Origin: Candidatus Woesearchaeota archaeon | GTDB taxonomy: Archaea > Nanobdellota > Nanobdellia > Woesearchaeales > UBA11576 | Assembly (NCBI GenBank): GCA_018675335.1 | Contig: JABGYH010000001.1 | Coordinates: 235,945-299,944 of the forward strand | Reading direction: 5' to 3' | DNA length: 64,000 nucleotides | Shown: positions 8,301 to 16,825 of the stretch, in pieces | Layout: each line of letters begins with the position of its first letter | Numbering within the stretch: position 1 is the stretch's first letter | Made by a program: the position numbers and the translations under genes | Notes under the pieces: generated by a model | Databases searched by the model: none | The model's input: only the letters and a program-made list of their open reading frames with translations | What the model was told of the DNA's origin: nothing

Positions 8301-11170
8301 GATAAATTAAGTGTTAAGTTTTCATTTTGAGACCAACTTTGATTAGGTATGAGTGTTGCTACAGGAGGAGTATTATTATCAGTTACATTAATTGTTACAA
8401 CATTACTTTGAGTTATTATTTCTCCGTCAGTTACATTAAATTGTATTGTATTTATTCCTGAAAAATTTGCTTGCGGAGTAAATGAAACTAATTTATTTGT
8501 TTGATTAATAACTACAGTAACATTCGCAGGAGTGGATGAACTAATAACCATTGAGTCTTCATCTAAATCACTTACTGCACCACTTAAATTTAATTCATAT
8601 ATTGAATCATCTGAAAAAATAATATCACTTAATGTTGCTATTTGCGGAGCAGCATTTTCAATTGTAATTGTTGCATTTTGCCATTCACTCCAAAAATCTC
8701 CATCAAATAATTTTAAACTTAATGTCCAAACATCCGCTTTGGTGGTATTTCCAAATAAAATAGATGAACTGTTTTCTAAACTAACTTGTTCAGAATTATT
8801 TAAATACCATTTTGCATAAGAATCAGTTATCGAATCAGTTTCATTATCTAAATATTCATAATCAAATATTAAAGATCCATTTGTTCTATTAAGCAAATCT
8901 GAAGAATCAATATTTAATTCGAGAAATATCGGTTTAGTATTAACTTTAATTGTTGAAATATTTGATGCAAGCCATGCTCCAGTTAAATCTTGTGCATGAT
9001 ATCTCCACCCAATAGTTCCATCTTCCAAGCTAATTGTTTTTGTTGAGAATAAAGTAGTTTCACTCCCACTAATTATTTGTTCACTATCATTAACCCACTC
9101 ACCTGATTCATTCCAAGAAAAAACATATTTTTGCAAGTTTAAATCATGAACTGTAATTGTAAAATTAACTTCTTCACCAATAACTGGAGAATCATCTGTT
9201 GTTTGTGGATCAATAAATAACGGAGGGACATTATCTAACGAAAGTAATGCAGTTAAAACATTTATTCTTGATTTATTAAGTCCATTTCGGGAATCAACAA
9301 TTCCAGCCCCAGTAGAATTAAAAGTATCTTTAATAACCGTAGGCGTCATGTTTATTGTTCCTTGTAATCTGCCAAATTGTTTCATAAGAGCTGCAGCTCC
9401 TGCAACGTGAGGTGTTGCCATACTAGTACCACTTAAAGTTGAAAATCCCCCATTTAAGTATGTTGACCTTATTGAAGTTCCAGGCGCAAGTAAATCTAAA
9501 ATATTTGCGCTGTTAGATCCACCACCACCAGTATGTACTTCATCATCTTTGTTAGTATTTCCAATTGAAATTACATCAGATAAACATGCAGGATAAGAAA
9601 TTCCATCATCATAATTATCATTTCCAGATGCTGCAAAAACAGTTATCCCTGCAGCTTTTGCTAAACTTACTACTTGAACTGTAGATGCAAATGCAAGTTC
9701 AGAGTCACAAGAATTAGCATATTTTAAACCACCCAGACTCATAGTAATTACTGAAATATTATATTCTGCAGCATTATTAACACACCATTCAATTGCAGAG
9801 TCTAAATCTCCAACAGTCCCACCATTCCCACTTGAAGGAAGAACTTTTAATGCAACTAAATTTGCATCTGGCGCAACACCCATATATGTTTCATCTTCTG
9901 AGGCTACAATTCCTGCACAATGAGTTCCATGGCCATTATCATCCATAGGATTTTCATCTTTATTTCTAAAATCATACCCTGCTAAAACTTTACAACCACT
10001 CCAATTATAATCAATTGCAACCGTTCCATCACGAACTAAATTAATCACAAATCCATCAGCATTTACTGCTTCATCAGATGTTAATTCTACAAACAGAGTA
10101 TCTCCCTCAACATGAGGAGTCCAAACATCTTCATGCTCCCCAGTATATGATTTTACAAGAGTTCCCTCTCCATCATATATTTTTACATAATCATATCCCG
10201 GCTCCAAATCAAGATAAGTAAAATGTACAGAAATATTAGTAAAACCAGATTTATTAATTTGCCACATTAAATTTGATTGATGAGAATAAGGATGATCTGA
10301 TTCGAGTGAATGAACTTCTTGACTTCCAGTTAAAGTAACAGTTTCGATATCACACCCACCTAACGCGTCATGAGTATAATCTATTCCAGTATCAATAACA
10401 CAAACTGTTTCACCACTTCCTTTTATTTGAGTTTGTTCAAGTGCTAAATCCCAAACTGGAGTTGCATTAATCAAATCAACACTATCTGTTAATTGAGTTG
10501 ATAAAAACGCTTTATTGTATATTACTTTTTCAACTAAATTATGATTTTTTAATTTTTCAAGTCCTGCTTTAGTTACTTTTCCAGAAAATGAATTTACCAG
10601 TTCATTTTTTTGATCTACAACAACATTGGATTTTTTTGAATCATCTTCTTGGCTTAACTCAACTGGTGCGTTTAATTCAATCTTCTCAGTTAATGTTCCT
10701 TTAGTAAGTTTTAATGCAAAATTATCATCTTGATTAGTTTTTTCTTTAAATTCAATAATCTTTTCTTCGCCATCATACTTTTCAGGGATAACTTCAACAG
10801 ATTCATCTTTAGCATCGAGATCCTTAAGAACTTCTTTTTGTATTGCTTTTACTTCTTGACTTCTTTTATCTAATTCTAAATCCAGATCTTTTCGCATCAA
10901 TTGTAATTCTTGATCGATTTGATCTTGAGATTTATCTGAAAAATCATTAATTCCTTTATCAGATATTTTTTGAACAATCTCCTCAATAGATTCCGTCCCT
11001 GCTAAACCCTCATCAGTTAAAACTACAATGACTTCAACTTCATCTTTAAGATCTAATTGGGTTATGACTTCCGAATCAACATCAACAGAATAAACAACAG
11101 AAGACAATAAAATAGAAAATAAAACTAAGACTAGTAGTAACGTACCTAATCGTTCTCCTCTTTTCACCAT
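5369..11170 (-). CDS. Giant cell-surface subtilisin-like protease with inserted CUB-like domain
   Basis: About 1933 residues. Order: signal peptide; charged propeptide region; S8 catalytic domain; several Ig/cadherin-like repeats rich in Asn, Ser and Thr (about 655-1345); a Ser/Asp/Gly linker; a transmembrane helix near residue 1590; and a ~330-residue Ser-rich cytoplasmic tail. The catalytic triad is visible as VIDTGIDYTHD (about residue 260), NGHGTHCAG (about 413) and SGTSMATPHVAG (about 580). About 100 residues between the Asp and His motifs form a CUB-like module (DYVKIYDGEG). The domain ending in ANVTHFSVFTLG resembles the PGF-pre-PGF surface domain. A membrane-anchored exoprotease for peptide scavenging or surface maturation is the likely role. 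The ATG at 11170 follows AGTGGG and a good promoter; a TTG 10 codons upstream is less likely. Confidence 0.85.
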   Translation of the reverse strand: MVKRGERLGTLLLVLVLFSILLSSVVYSVDVDSEVITQLDLKDEVEVIVVLTDEGLAGTESIEEIVQKISDKGINDFSDKSQDQIDQELQLMRKDLDLELDKRSQEVKAIQKEVLKDLDAKDESVEVIPEKYDGEEKIIEFKEKTNQDDNFALKLTKGTLTEKIELNAPVELSQEDDSKKSNVVVDQKNELVNSFSGKVTKAGLEKLKNHNLVEKVIYNKAFLSTQLTDSVDLINATPVWDLALEQTQIKGSGETVCVIDTGIDYTHDALGGCDIETVTLTGSQEVHSLESDHPYSHQSNLMWQINKSGFTNISVHFTYLDLEPGYDYVKIYDGEGTLVKSYTGEHEDVWTPHVEGDTLFVELTSDEAVNADGFVINLVRDGTVAIDYNWSGCKVLAGYDFRNKDENPMDDNGHGTHCAGIVASEDETYMGVAPDANLVALKVLPSSGNGGTVGDLDSAIEWCVNNAAEYNISVITMSLGGLKYANSCDSELAFASTVQVVSLAKAAGITVFAASGNDNYDDGISYPACLSDVISIGNTNKDDEVHTGGGGSNSANILDLLAPGTSIRSTYLNGGFSTLSGTSMATPHVAGAAALMKQFGRLQGTINMTPTVIKDTFNSTGAGIVDSRNGLNKSRINVLTALLSLDNVPPLFIDPQTTDDSPVIGEEVNFTITVHDLNLQKYVFSWNESGEWVNDSEQIISGSETTLFSTKTISLEDGTIGWRYHAQDLTGAWLASNISTIKVNTKPIFLELNIDSSDLLNRTNGSLIFDYEYLDNETDSITDSYAKWYLNNSEQVSLENSSSILFGNTTKADVWTLSLKLFDGDFWSEWQNATITIENAAPQIATLSDIIFSDDSIYELNLSGAVSDLDEDSMVISSSTPANVTVVINQTNKLVSFTPQANFSGINTIQFNVTDGEIITQSNVVTINVTDNNTPPVATLIPNQSWSQNENLTLNLSLYFTDVDGGIVSYSSSAVSNITIAINDDTGIATLNPDSEFIGAREVIFYAQDNKGQQTGSNLVVLTLLDGTAPVVNLFSPINNSNSSAVPITFNFSVSDNYASSLNCSLFVNDSNSGQSVIATTTGYNQINNTLATGNYNWAINCSDGINSGISSDNIINVDRTAPVVTLISPANLTRLSSDTTDITFKFTDSSATANCSLYVGTTKEVTNASVLNNTNTTFEDVEIDSDGLITWNVTCEDIQGNSGGKSSKLYVPESFETQPGLIFVEDIPRTIPAVDDLTLTVRLKDTILGDINTSFFDVNPTSVATSSANEFPAVDIDKFVRIESSSTVDENIDWAYFEIEYSNSDLDDDINESSIKIYYANETSGEWQLEENSGVNTTENYAWANVTHFSVFTLGASEDDDSDDSDDDSSAGAGGAGTGSADTTSDTINIVPTPGGATVTVVKDKVLNLVLSDGTYSFTVISVSATKAYLKSVSKNKVVVLYLNTPIGFDVGTDGQNDITFILTALASGQATIKTKLGDATINSLSSQTESNSSNSSSTTQASSSTTNKDGSPALSASGESKSATPTTKGKQVNHFKPDEISGNAVKDEKEDLNSKEKNETEKKEEKPKKDIMGIFAGKNIWYFLIGFMLIVFVVAIDLFALSGPKKPKGPGKSGNSSRRSKVSSVSVTKSPNNISAVNSNPSNSVRPMGVSLNGQGKTGFKKSFSPMTEKLKNLYSSFKFSTVSGSVASSANSNSNVSTVALDSGVEGLPISEKQKSEGDASSSLLGSETEHSVVIEPEISNQSKLTNFLRRFKWTSSDKHQSTLESFETNPGMSKKDKNPQKTLKNSWFKQKVNIVEPIPPVKSEKMVNSLSSEPLSGDYIQTQNIYDATKSTSSVGNVDSGYDDYSEIAQSSSAVKLVNINTAKEDNKINSLFRELHEHNETSSIHHEPVSSEEVSEFKNKLLSSASTQSNFQTNSSTVQLKPSLNLNY

Positions 11171-11200
11171 ATTTAACCCACTTATAGAGTTTAAAAACAA

Positions 11201-11220
11201 TTTAATATAAAAATATTTCG
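11201..11220 (-). promoter_or_regulatory. Promoter of the surface subtilase
   Basis: Read on the minus strand this is CGAAATATTTTTATATTAAA, a BRE-like start followed by a TATA box about 30-40 bases before the chosen ATG. The rest of the 271-base spacer up to 11441 is A-rich low-complexity DNA (runs of AAATAAA) in which I see no gene. Confidence 0.45.
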
Positions 11221-11441
11221 TAATATTTATATAAAAAGTATGTTTTTAAATGATTTATAAACTTTTCTTAAAAATAAAACTAAAAAAATAAAATAAAAAT
11301 AAAAACAAAATAGACAAATAATTAACAAAAAAATAAACAAATAAAAAACACATATCAAAAATAATAACAATAAATTTAACCAAATATAATTAAAAAATAA
11401 CTTAAATAAAAAATAACTTAAATTAATAGAGTGGTGATCCG

Positions 11442-12020
11442 ATGTTAGATAAAAAAGATTTGTCAAAAATTAAAGCTCAAATTGAAAAATTTGAAAAGAA
11501 CAGAGATATCGCAATTTCTCAAGGAAGAGATATTGTTAAAATGTCAAAAAAAGTAATTTATTCAGTTCATAGAAATAATCTTTCAATTGCAAAAAAAGAT
11601 ATCGCAGTCATGACTAAAAAATTGAAAAATTTAAACAATGCAATAAAACTTCCCCAACTAAAGTATGCGGGATCATATAAAGTTGCAATTCAAGAATATG
11701 TTGAAGCAGTTTGTTTTTATGAATATGTAAAAAACAAAAGAATTCCCACAAATTCTGAATTAAAATTTGAACCAGATCATTATTTATTAGGTTTAATTGA
11801 CTTAACAGGCGAGCTTGTTAGACGAGCTTTTAATTGCGCAATAAAAGAAGATTATGCAGAGTCTGTTGAAATTAAAGATTTTGTTTCTGAATTATATGAT
11901 GAACTTATGCAGTTTGACTTTTCAGGTGGAGAACTTAGAAAAAAGTTTGATTCTGTTAAATATGATCTTAAAAAACTTGAAGATTTAGTTTTGAATTTAA
12001 AAATGACAGATAAAATCTAA
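11442..12020 (+). CDS. Translin family RNA-binding protein
   Basis: A 192-residue all-helical protein. Its central and C-terminal parts match the translin family (COG2178): YAGSYKVAIQEYVEAVCFYEY, PDHYLLGLIDLTGELVRRA, FVSELYDELMQFDF, and a final FDSVKYDLKKLEDLVLNLK helix. Archaeal translins form rings that bind RNA or single-stranded DNA, and the eukaryotic counterpart works with TRAX as an RNase. No separate TRAX-like subunit is nearby. An SD, GGTGATCC, stands five bases before the ATG. Downstream lies the first of two unknown membrane-anchored paralogues, spaced 110 bases away. Confidence 0.8.
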   Translation: MLDKKDLSKIKAQIEKFEKNRDIAISQGRDIVKMSKKVIYSVHRNNLSIAKKDIAVMTKKLKNLNNAIKLPQLKYAGSYKVAIQEYVEAVCFYEYVKNKRIPTNSELKFEPDHYLLGLIDLTGELVRRAFNCAIKEDYAESVEIKDFVSELYDELMQFDFSGGELRKKFDSVKYDLKKLEDLVLNLKMTDKI

Positions 12021-12130
12021 AACACATTAAATTTAAAATAAAAACAAGAAAATAAACAATAATTAAAAAATTTAACAAATTACTAAATTCAGTAATAAAA
12101 AAACAATAATAATTCAAAAGAGGATAGTAA

Positions 12131-13192
12131 ATGAATTTTGATTGGGGTAGATTCCTACAAGATATTGCCAACCTAGAATTAATTGGTTCTTTAATGCACG
12201 TACTAGTTTTAGCAATAATTGCATTAATTATTTTTGAAGTAATCAAACGTAAATATCACAAACATGCAATAAAACCCGAAGAAGAAAAAATAAATTCAGA
12301 TTTTCAAACACTCACTCACACATTTCTAAACAAAATATATGATTCATTTGATAAAAAAGGAATAAAACTTCCAAGATCTTACCCATCACATGATCAAGTC
12401 GTAATAACTGATAGACCAATTTATTTGTTTAGCGTATATTACATCAAACCTAATTCTCGAAATAAAATTCTAACAGGGGATGTTGGAGAAATTTTAGTTA
12501 ATCGCGGCGCAATTTGGAAACATGAAGATCGAATAAAAACTGCCGCAATGAGTGCTGCATGGTGGTTTAATCTTTATTTTTGTTCTCGCCAAGGAAATGA
12601 AGATGTAATTAAAATATTTCATTACAAAGGAAATATATTAAAAACAGGTAAAATGAGACGAATTTTTACTGATACTCTTAAAATTGCAGGTTTGAGTAAA
12701 TTTCTTGAGTTGCAATCAAAAGAAACTGTTGATTTAGTTCATGTCTTCCATAAAAAAGAAAGAATTGAAGAAAAACATAGAACGCTAATGCATATCGAAA
12801 CTGAGGAAATTGAACAAATTGAACGTGAATTACTAAGAGAAGAAAGATTAAATGGAACTCCTCAAAAAATACATAAACTATCTCTTGCAAGACAACACCA
12901 TATAGAACACTTAATTAAAAAAGGAACTGAATTAATTAAATTATTAGAAACCGATGAAGAATTAATTTTAAAAGTTGGGAAACAATCAGCACATAGAGAA
13001 AGTGAATTATTACAAACAAATATTAATCAATTACGCGAATTGTTTAAGTCATTAAACCAACATAATGACCAACACACAAATAATACTGACTCAAATAATA
13101 TACTTAAAGAAAAATTAGATAGTACAAAAGAATTATTAACAACTATTGCACATCAAATTCATAGAATCAATATACTTATTGAATTCAAATAA
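12131..13192 (+). CDS. Membrane-anchored protein of unknown family (paralogue of the gene at 15728)
   Basis: 353 residues. One transmembrane helix (about residues 18-37) is followed by a globular middle domain and a long charged, coiled-coil-prone C-terminal half. The middle domain shares an aligned core with the protein at 15728-16825: G-D/R-VG-x-I, a short basic spacer, then RT/KTA, a W-F helix, xxKK/IFxY and an AGL/CGL ending. So the two are divergent copies of one family. No enzyme motif was found. The SD GAGGATAG precedes the ATG. The topology suggests a cytoplasmic domain tethered to the membrane. Function unknown; probably lineage-specific. Confidence 0.7.
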   Translation: MNFDWGRFLQDIANLELIGSLMHVLVLAIIALIIFEVIKRKYHKHAIKPEEEKINSDFQTLTHTFLNKIYDSFDKKGIKLPRSYPSHDQVVITDRPIYLFSVYYIKPNSRNKILTGDVGEILVNRGAIWKHEDRIKTAAMSAAWWFNLYFCSRQGNEDVIKIFHYKGNILKTGKMRRIFTDTLKIAGLSKFLELQSKETVDLVHVFHKKERIEEKHRTLMHIETEEIEQIERELLREERLNGTPQKIHKLSLARQHHIEHLIKKGTELIKLLETDEELILKVGKQSAHRESELLQTNINQLRELFKSLNQHNDQHTNNTDSNNILKEKLDSTKELLTTIAHQIHRINILIEFK

Positions 13193-13251
13193 ATAAAACC
13201 AATAACAATTCAAAAAAAAAACATAAAAAAAAGCTCCAGGACCAAACCAAA

Positions 13252-14484
13252 ATGAAAAATAAAATTAAAAAATTCACAAATAACTCCAAAAAAGAAAGCA
13301 TAACTATTCTAAGTAAACTAATTGCTGCAAAAACAGACAATCCTCCTGGTAATGAAATTTTAGCAGTCAATATAATTAAAGAATTTTTTCAAAAAAACAA
13401 AATAAAATACCAAATAATTTGCAATCCTAAAACTAAAAATAGACCAAATATTATTGGATACCTCGGTCCAGATCCAAAACAAGGTAACAAATCAAATATT
13501 CCAAAAAAAAGTAAAGAAAAAATTAAAAAAATTCTTCTTGTTCTTCATACAGATGTTGTTCCTGCAGGAGATAATTGGAATACTCCCCCATTTAAAGCTA
13601 CAATTAAAAATGGAAAAATTTATGGAAGGGGAACATCTGACAATAAAGGGCCTCTCGGAGCAGCTCTTATGACTTTAAAATTTTTAAAGCAATATGAGTC
13701 AAAACTTAAACATCAAATTTTACTTGCATGCGTGTCTGATGAAGAAACTGGTGGCACAAGTAATGCAGGTATTGAATATTTATTAGAAAAAAAATTAATT
13801 ACTGCAGATTTCACAATTGTTCCAGATATTGCAGGAAATATGAAAATTTTAGATATTGCAGAAAAAGGAATTATCAATCTTAAAATTACTGCACTTGGTA
13901 AATCAGCTCATGGATCAACGCCGGATGAAGGAATCAATGCAATCATATTATTAACTGAACTAATCCAAAAACTAAAAAATTATACTCTTAAACACAAATC
14001 TCACAAATATTTGTCAAAACCAACAATTAATTTTGGTACAATTTTAGGGGGAGACGCAGCAAATATGGTGGCAGCTCATTGCGAAACTATTCTAAATATC
14101 AGATATATTCCTTCTCAAACAAAAAATAAAATAATTGCTGAAATTAAAAAAATATCTTTACCGCTTGAACAAAAAGGAAAAAATGGAAAATTTAAATTTG
14201 AAGTTCTTGCCGACGCAAAACCTCATGAAATTAATCCAAAAAGTAAAGAAGTTCAAATCATGCTTAATCTGTTAAATAAAGAATTAAACATAAAAGCTAG
14301 TCTTAATGGAATTAGTGGTGCAACATTTGCTAAATGGCTAAATATCTCAGGAATTCCTGCAATTGGTTGGGGATTTGGAAATAACAATCAAGCGCATATT
14401 GCAAATGAACATATTAAAGAAAAAGAGTATCATAAATTTATTGAAGCATTAACTCTTATTTGTTGGAAATTAAGTTCAGAGTAA
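13252..14484 (+). CDS. M20 family metallopeptidase (ArgE/DapE/carboxypeptidase type)
   Basis: The 410-residue protein carries the dinuclear zinc site of M20 enzymes: HTD (H99, D101), the bridging Asp in GRGTSDNKGP (D130) and the general base/ligand pair in SDEETGG (E164, E165). The lid/dimerisation insert starts around GKSAHGSTPDEG, and a late WGFGNNNQAHIANE segment supplies the last His ligand. Family members hydrolyse N-acyl amino acids or short peptides. With no arginine or lysine biosynthesis gene beside it, scavenging peptides or deacylation is more likely than biosynthesis. There is only a weak SD (CAGGA) before the ATG. Confidence 0.85.
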   Translation: MKNKIKKFTNNSKKESITILSKLIAAKTDNPPGNEILAVNIIKEFFQKNKIKYQIICNPKTKNRPNIIGYLGPDPKQGNKSNIPKKSKEKIKKILLVLHTDVVPAGDNWNTPPFKATIKNGKIYGRGTSDNKGPLGAALMTLKFLKQYESKLKHQILLACVSDEETGGTSNAGIEYLLEKKLITADFTIVPDIAGNMKILDIAEKGIINLKITALGKSAHGSTPDEGINAIILLTELIQKLKNYTLKHKSHKYLSKPTINFGTILGGDAANMVAAHCETILNIRYIPSQTKNKIIAEIKKISLPLEQKGKNGKFKFEVLADAKPHEINPKSKEVQIMLNLLNKELNIKASLNGISGATFAKWLNISGIPAIGWGFGNNNQAHIANEHIKEKEYHKFIEALTLICWKLSSE

Positions 14485-14534
14485 AAAGTTAAGAAGGTCC
14501 AAAATTAAATAATTCACACATTTAAGCAAATTAT

Positions 14535-15506
14535 TTAATCAGAATACGCATTGGCCGCAGTTTTTAAAAAAGATGCAAACACATTAGCACTACCATCTTC
14601 AACGGCTTTATCCGCATTTTTTTCTAACGCAGTTGTCTCATTAAGTCTTCGAGATTCTCGTCGTTGTTCAATCAATCTACCTAACCAGTTTTTACTTTGT
14701 TTAAAACAAATTTCTCCAAGGGTTCTTTGAAATTTATAAATAAAAAATCCAGCACCAAGCATAAATTTTATTGCAACAAATGCTTTTTCAACTCTCCCCG
14801 CTTGCTCAGTATTTTTTTTCCATTCATCACCTACATGTTGATTAAAACCCACAAAAATATTTCGTATATGGAGTGTAGCACGATTAAATCCTTTATTATA
14901 TTTTTTAAGACTTTCATCTGAAAAGGGAATATTTCTAACAAATTCTTCAAACAACTTTACTTCTTCAGCCAATACCACATCTAATTGATCTAATTCTTTT
15001 AATTCATGAACCAAATCAGTTTCATGTTTAGTTAATAAAAATTCTAATAATCTCACTTGTTCATCCAAAAGTACACTTAATCGTTCCAAATAATCTATCA
15101 ATAATTCAAAATGTTCAATTATAGGAGTTAACGAAAATTTATGAAACGCTCGCATAAGCTGATTAATTTCAGGAAGATCTGCAGATCTAACTTCGTGTCC
15201 TTGCTCTTTTAAAAAATTTAAAAAACCAAAATTAGATTGAATTCCAGAGAGTCTATTTTTCATACTATTCAAAAAAAAACGATACTGAAACTGTGAATGT
15301 TTTGTTTTTTTAAGATTTCTCGAGAGTAAATCACCCAACAACTCAGGAGTTGAATGTTTATTTTGAAAATATACTGAAAACTTTACTCGTTGTAATTGAG
15401 ATCCCATAGATTTAACTAAAAATTTAAGTAATTTAATTACTGCAGCACAATTTCGCTTCATCTTTTGTTCAATCCATTGATCAGTAAAAGTAACAATATT
15501 TCCCAT
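14535..15506 (-). CDS. Unknown helical protein
   Basis: 323 residues, almost wholly alpha-helical, with long amphipathic runs (for example LLIDYLERLSVLLDEQVRLL) and a weakly hydrophobic patch near the C-terminus (AFVAIKFMLGAGFFIYKF) that could be a membrane-associated helix. No known motif. The ATG at 15506 is chosen; a GTG two codons upstream is possible. It runs opposite to its neighbours and lies between the two paralogous membrane-anchored proteins. Function not assigned. Confidence 0.65.
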   Translation of the reverse strand: MGNIVTFTDQWIEQKMKRNCAAVIKLLKFLVKSMGSQLQRVKFSVYFQNKHSTPELLGDLLSRNLKKTKHSQFQYRFFLNSMKNRLSGIQSNFGFLNFLKEQGHEVRSADLPEINQLMRAFHKFSLTPIIEHFELLIDYLERLSVLLDEQVRLLEFLLTKHETDLVHELKELDQLDVVLAEEVKLFEEFVRNIPFSDESLKKYNKGFNRATLHIRNIFVGFNQHVGDEWKKNTEQAGRVEKAFVAIKFMLGAGFFIYKFQRTLGEICFKQSKNWLGRLIEQRRESRRLNETTALEKNADKAVEDGSANVFASFLKTAANAYSD

Positions 15507-15647
15507 AAACACTAAACTGAATTATTAAGTATTTATTTCTTTCTAAATATCTCACACTAAAAAAAACTAAATAAAAAAACGGTTTAGCAAATAACTTAAT
15601 TAAATTGTAAATTAAAAAAAGAACTTTTAAAAACATTAACCTTTATA

Positions 15648-15661
15648 TACTCTAATAATAC
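15648..15661 (+). promoter_or_regulatory. TATA box upstream of the gene at 15728
   Basis: AACCTTTATATACT at 15648-15661 is a good archaeal BRE/TATA match. It predicts transcription starting near 15680, a leader of about 45 bases and an SD (GAGGTAAT) directly before the ATG. It lies in the 221-base divergent spacer, which shows nothing else. Confidence 0.45.
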
Positions 15662-15727
15662 AACAAGGTATTAATTAATCATTATTTTAAAAATAATAGT
15701 TTTAACAAAACATCAAAAAGAGGTAAT

Positions 15728-16825
15728 ATGGAAGATTTAGTTTTTTTATTATTTTGGACTTTTGCAGGTTTAACTACCATTTTCTTTCTAGATTATTTAT
15801 TAGAAGTTAGTTTAATCTTATTTAGCATGCGCAAAGTTGATATTAATAGAAGAGACATTCTAGAAGAAACTGCAAAAATTGCACTAAAAAAACAAAAAAC
15901 TAAAGTTGCTAAAGATAAATTTAGACAAATTAAAAAAATTAACAAGCACATAAAAAATCCTGCTAAAAATATGTTCCTAATAGAAATCCATAGTGCTTTA
16001 AAGATTATTTATAACGAATTTAATAAAAAACATAATTTACAGGTTAAACTAGAAGAATTATATCCCAGGCTTTCTGAAATTACTGTTAAAAGAAATAGTT
16101 TAGTTTATTTATGGAATTTATCTCCAAATGACCAAGAAAAAATAATAAAAGGTAGAGTCGGCAAGATAATGATCACAAATGACTCTATTCGTACAAGTAA
16201 AATAAGAACTAGAACTGCCTTATTTATTGCATCTAATTGGTTTGCACATTATTTATTCACGTCTAAAAATCAACATTTCACAATTAAAAAATATAATGTT
16301 ATTCAAGAACATAATCTTTGCAGAATTATTTTAGCTTACTGTGGTTTAATTGAACTAGCACACATCAAAACACCTAATTTTTCTTTAGTTCCAAAACATA
16401 AATCAATTAAAATTCCCCACAGTTGGGTTTTAGCATTTTCAGATTTTGAAATATCAAGAATTAATCACAAATTAGGTCACAACAAAAAGCATTCTAAAAA
16501 CTTTGAACAATCAATTAGAATTGAACATGAAATTAATAATATGTTGTACCTTAGAGAAGTATTAAAAAAAGAAATTCACATTGTTGAAACAGAAGAGAAA
16601 AGAGAGAAACATTCAACTACTCACGCGCACATTCATCTGCGAGACGACCTTAAAAAATTAGAAAAAGAATTAAGACAAATAAAACATGACGAACACATCC
16701 ACTTAAATCACGAGAAATTTGACAATCGTTTAGAAAAAATAATTAAATTGCGTATCGAAATTTCAAAAAAACTAGCATACTTCGAGGATATTTTAATCAG
16801 AGGAAGTTTTGCAAAAACCATTTAA
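15728..16825 (+). CDS. Membrane-anchored, His-rich protein (paralogue of the gene at 12131)
   Basis: 365 residues. An N-terminal hydrophobic helix (residues 3-33) precedes a basic segment and a globular domain alignable with the 12131-13192 protein (GRVGKIMIT, RTRTALFIASNWFAHYLF, then KKYNV and a YCGL ending). A coiled-coil tail follows, rich in His (THAHIHLRDDL, HDEHIHLNHEKFD) and possibly metal-binding. No catalytic motif. Its last 33 bases overlap the 3' end of the convergent tgt gene. Unknown function; the duplicated family suggests a structural or membrane-organising role, but that is speculation. Confidence 0.7.
   Translation: MEDLVFLLFWTFAGLTTIFFLDYLLEVSLILFSMRKVDINRRDILEETAKIALKKQKTKVAKDKFRQIKKINKHIKNPAKNMFLIEIHSALKIIYNEFNKKHNLQVKLEELYPRLSEITVKRNSLVYLWNLSPNDQEKIIKGRVGKIMITNDSIRTSKIRTRTALFIASNWFAHYLFTSKNQHFTIKKYNVIQEHNLCRIILAYCGLIELAHIKTPNFSLVPKHKSIKIPHSWVLAFSDFEISRINHKLGHNKKHSKNFEQSIRIEHEINNMLYLREVLKKEIHIVETEEKREKHSTTHAHIHLRDDLKKLEKELRQIKHDEHIHLNHEKFDNRLEKIIKLRIEISKKLAYFEDILIRGSFAKTI

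Noticed and set aside
5400..11100. Several plus-strand open frames opposite the subtilase
   Set aside because: They are antisense to a gene with a complete domain series, and they lack SDs and promoters.
16793..16825. Frameshift or misassembly where the 15728 gene and tgt overlap
   Set aside because: Both reading frames end in family-consistent or plausible tails; a 33-base convergent overlap is normal in compact genomes.
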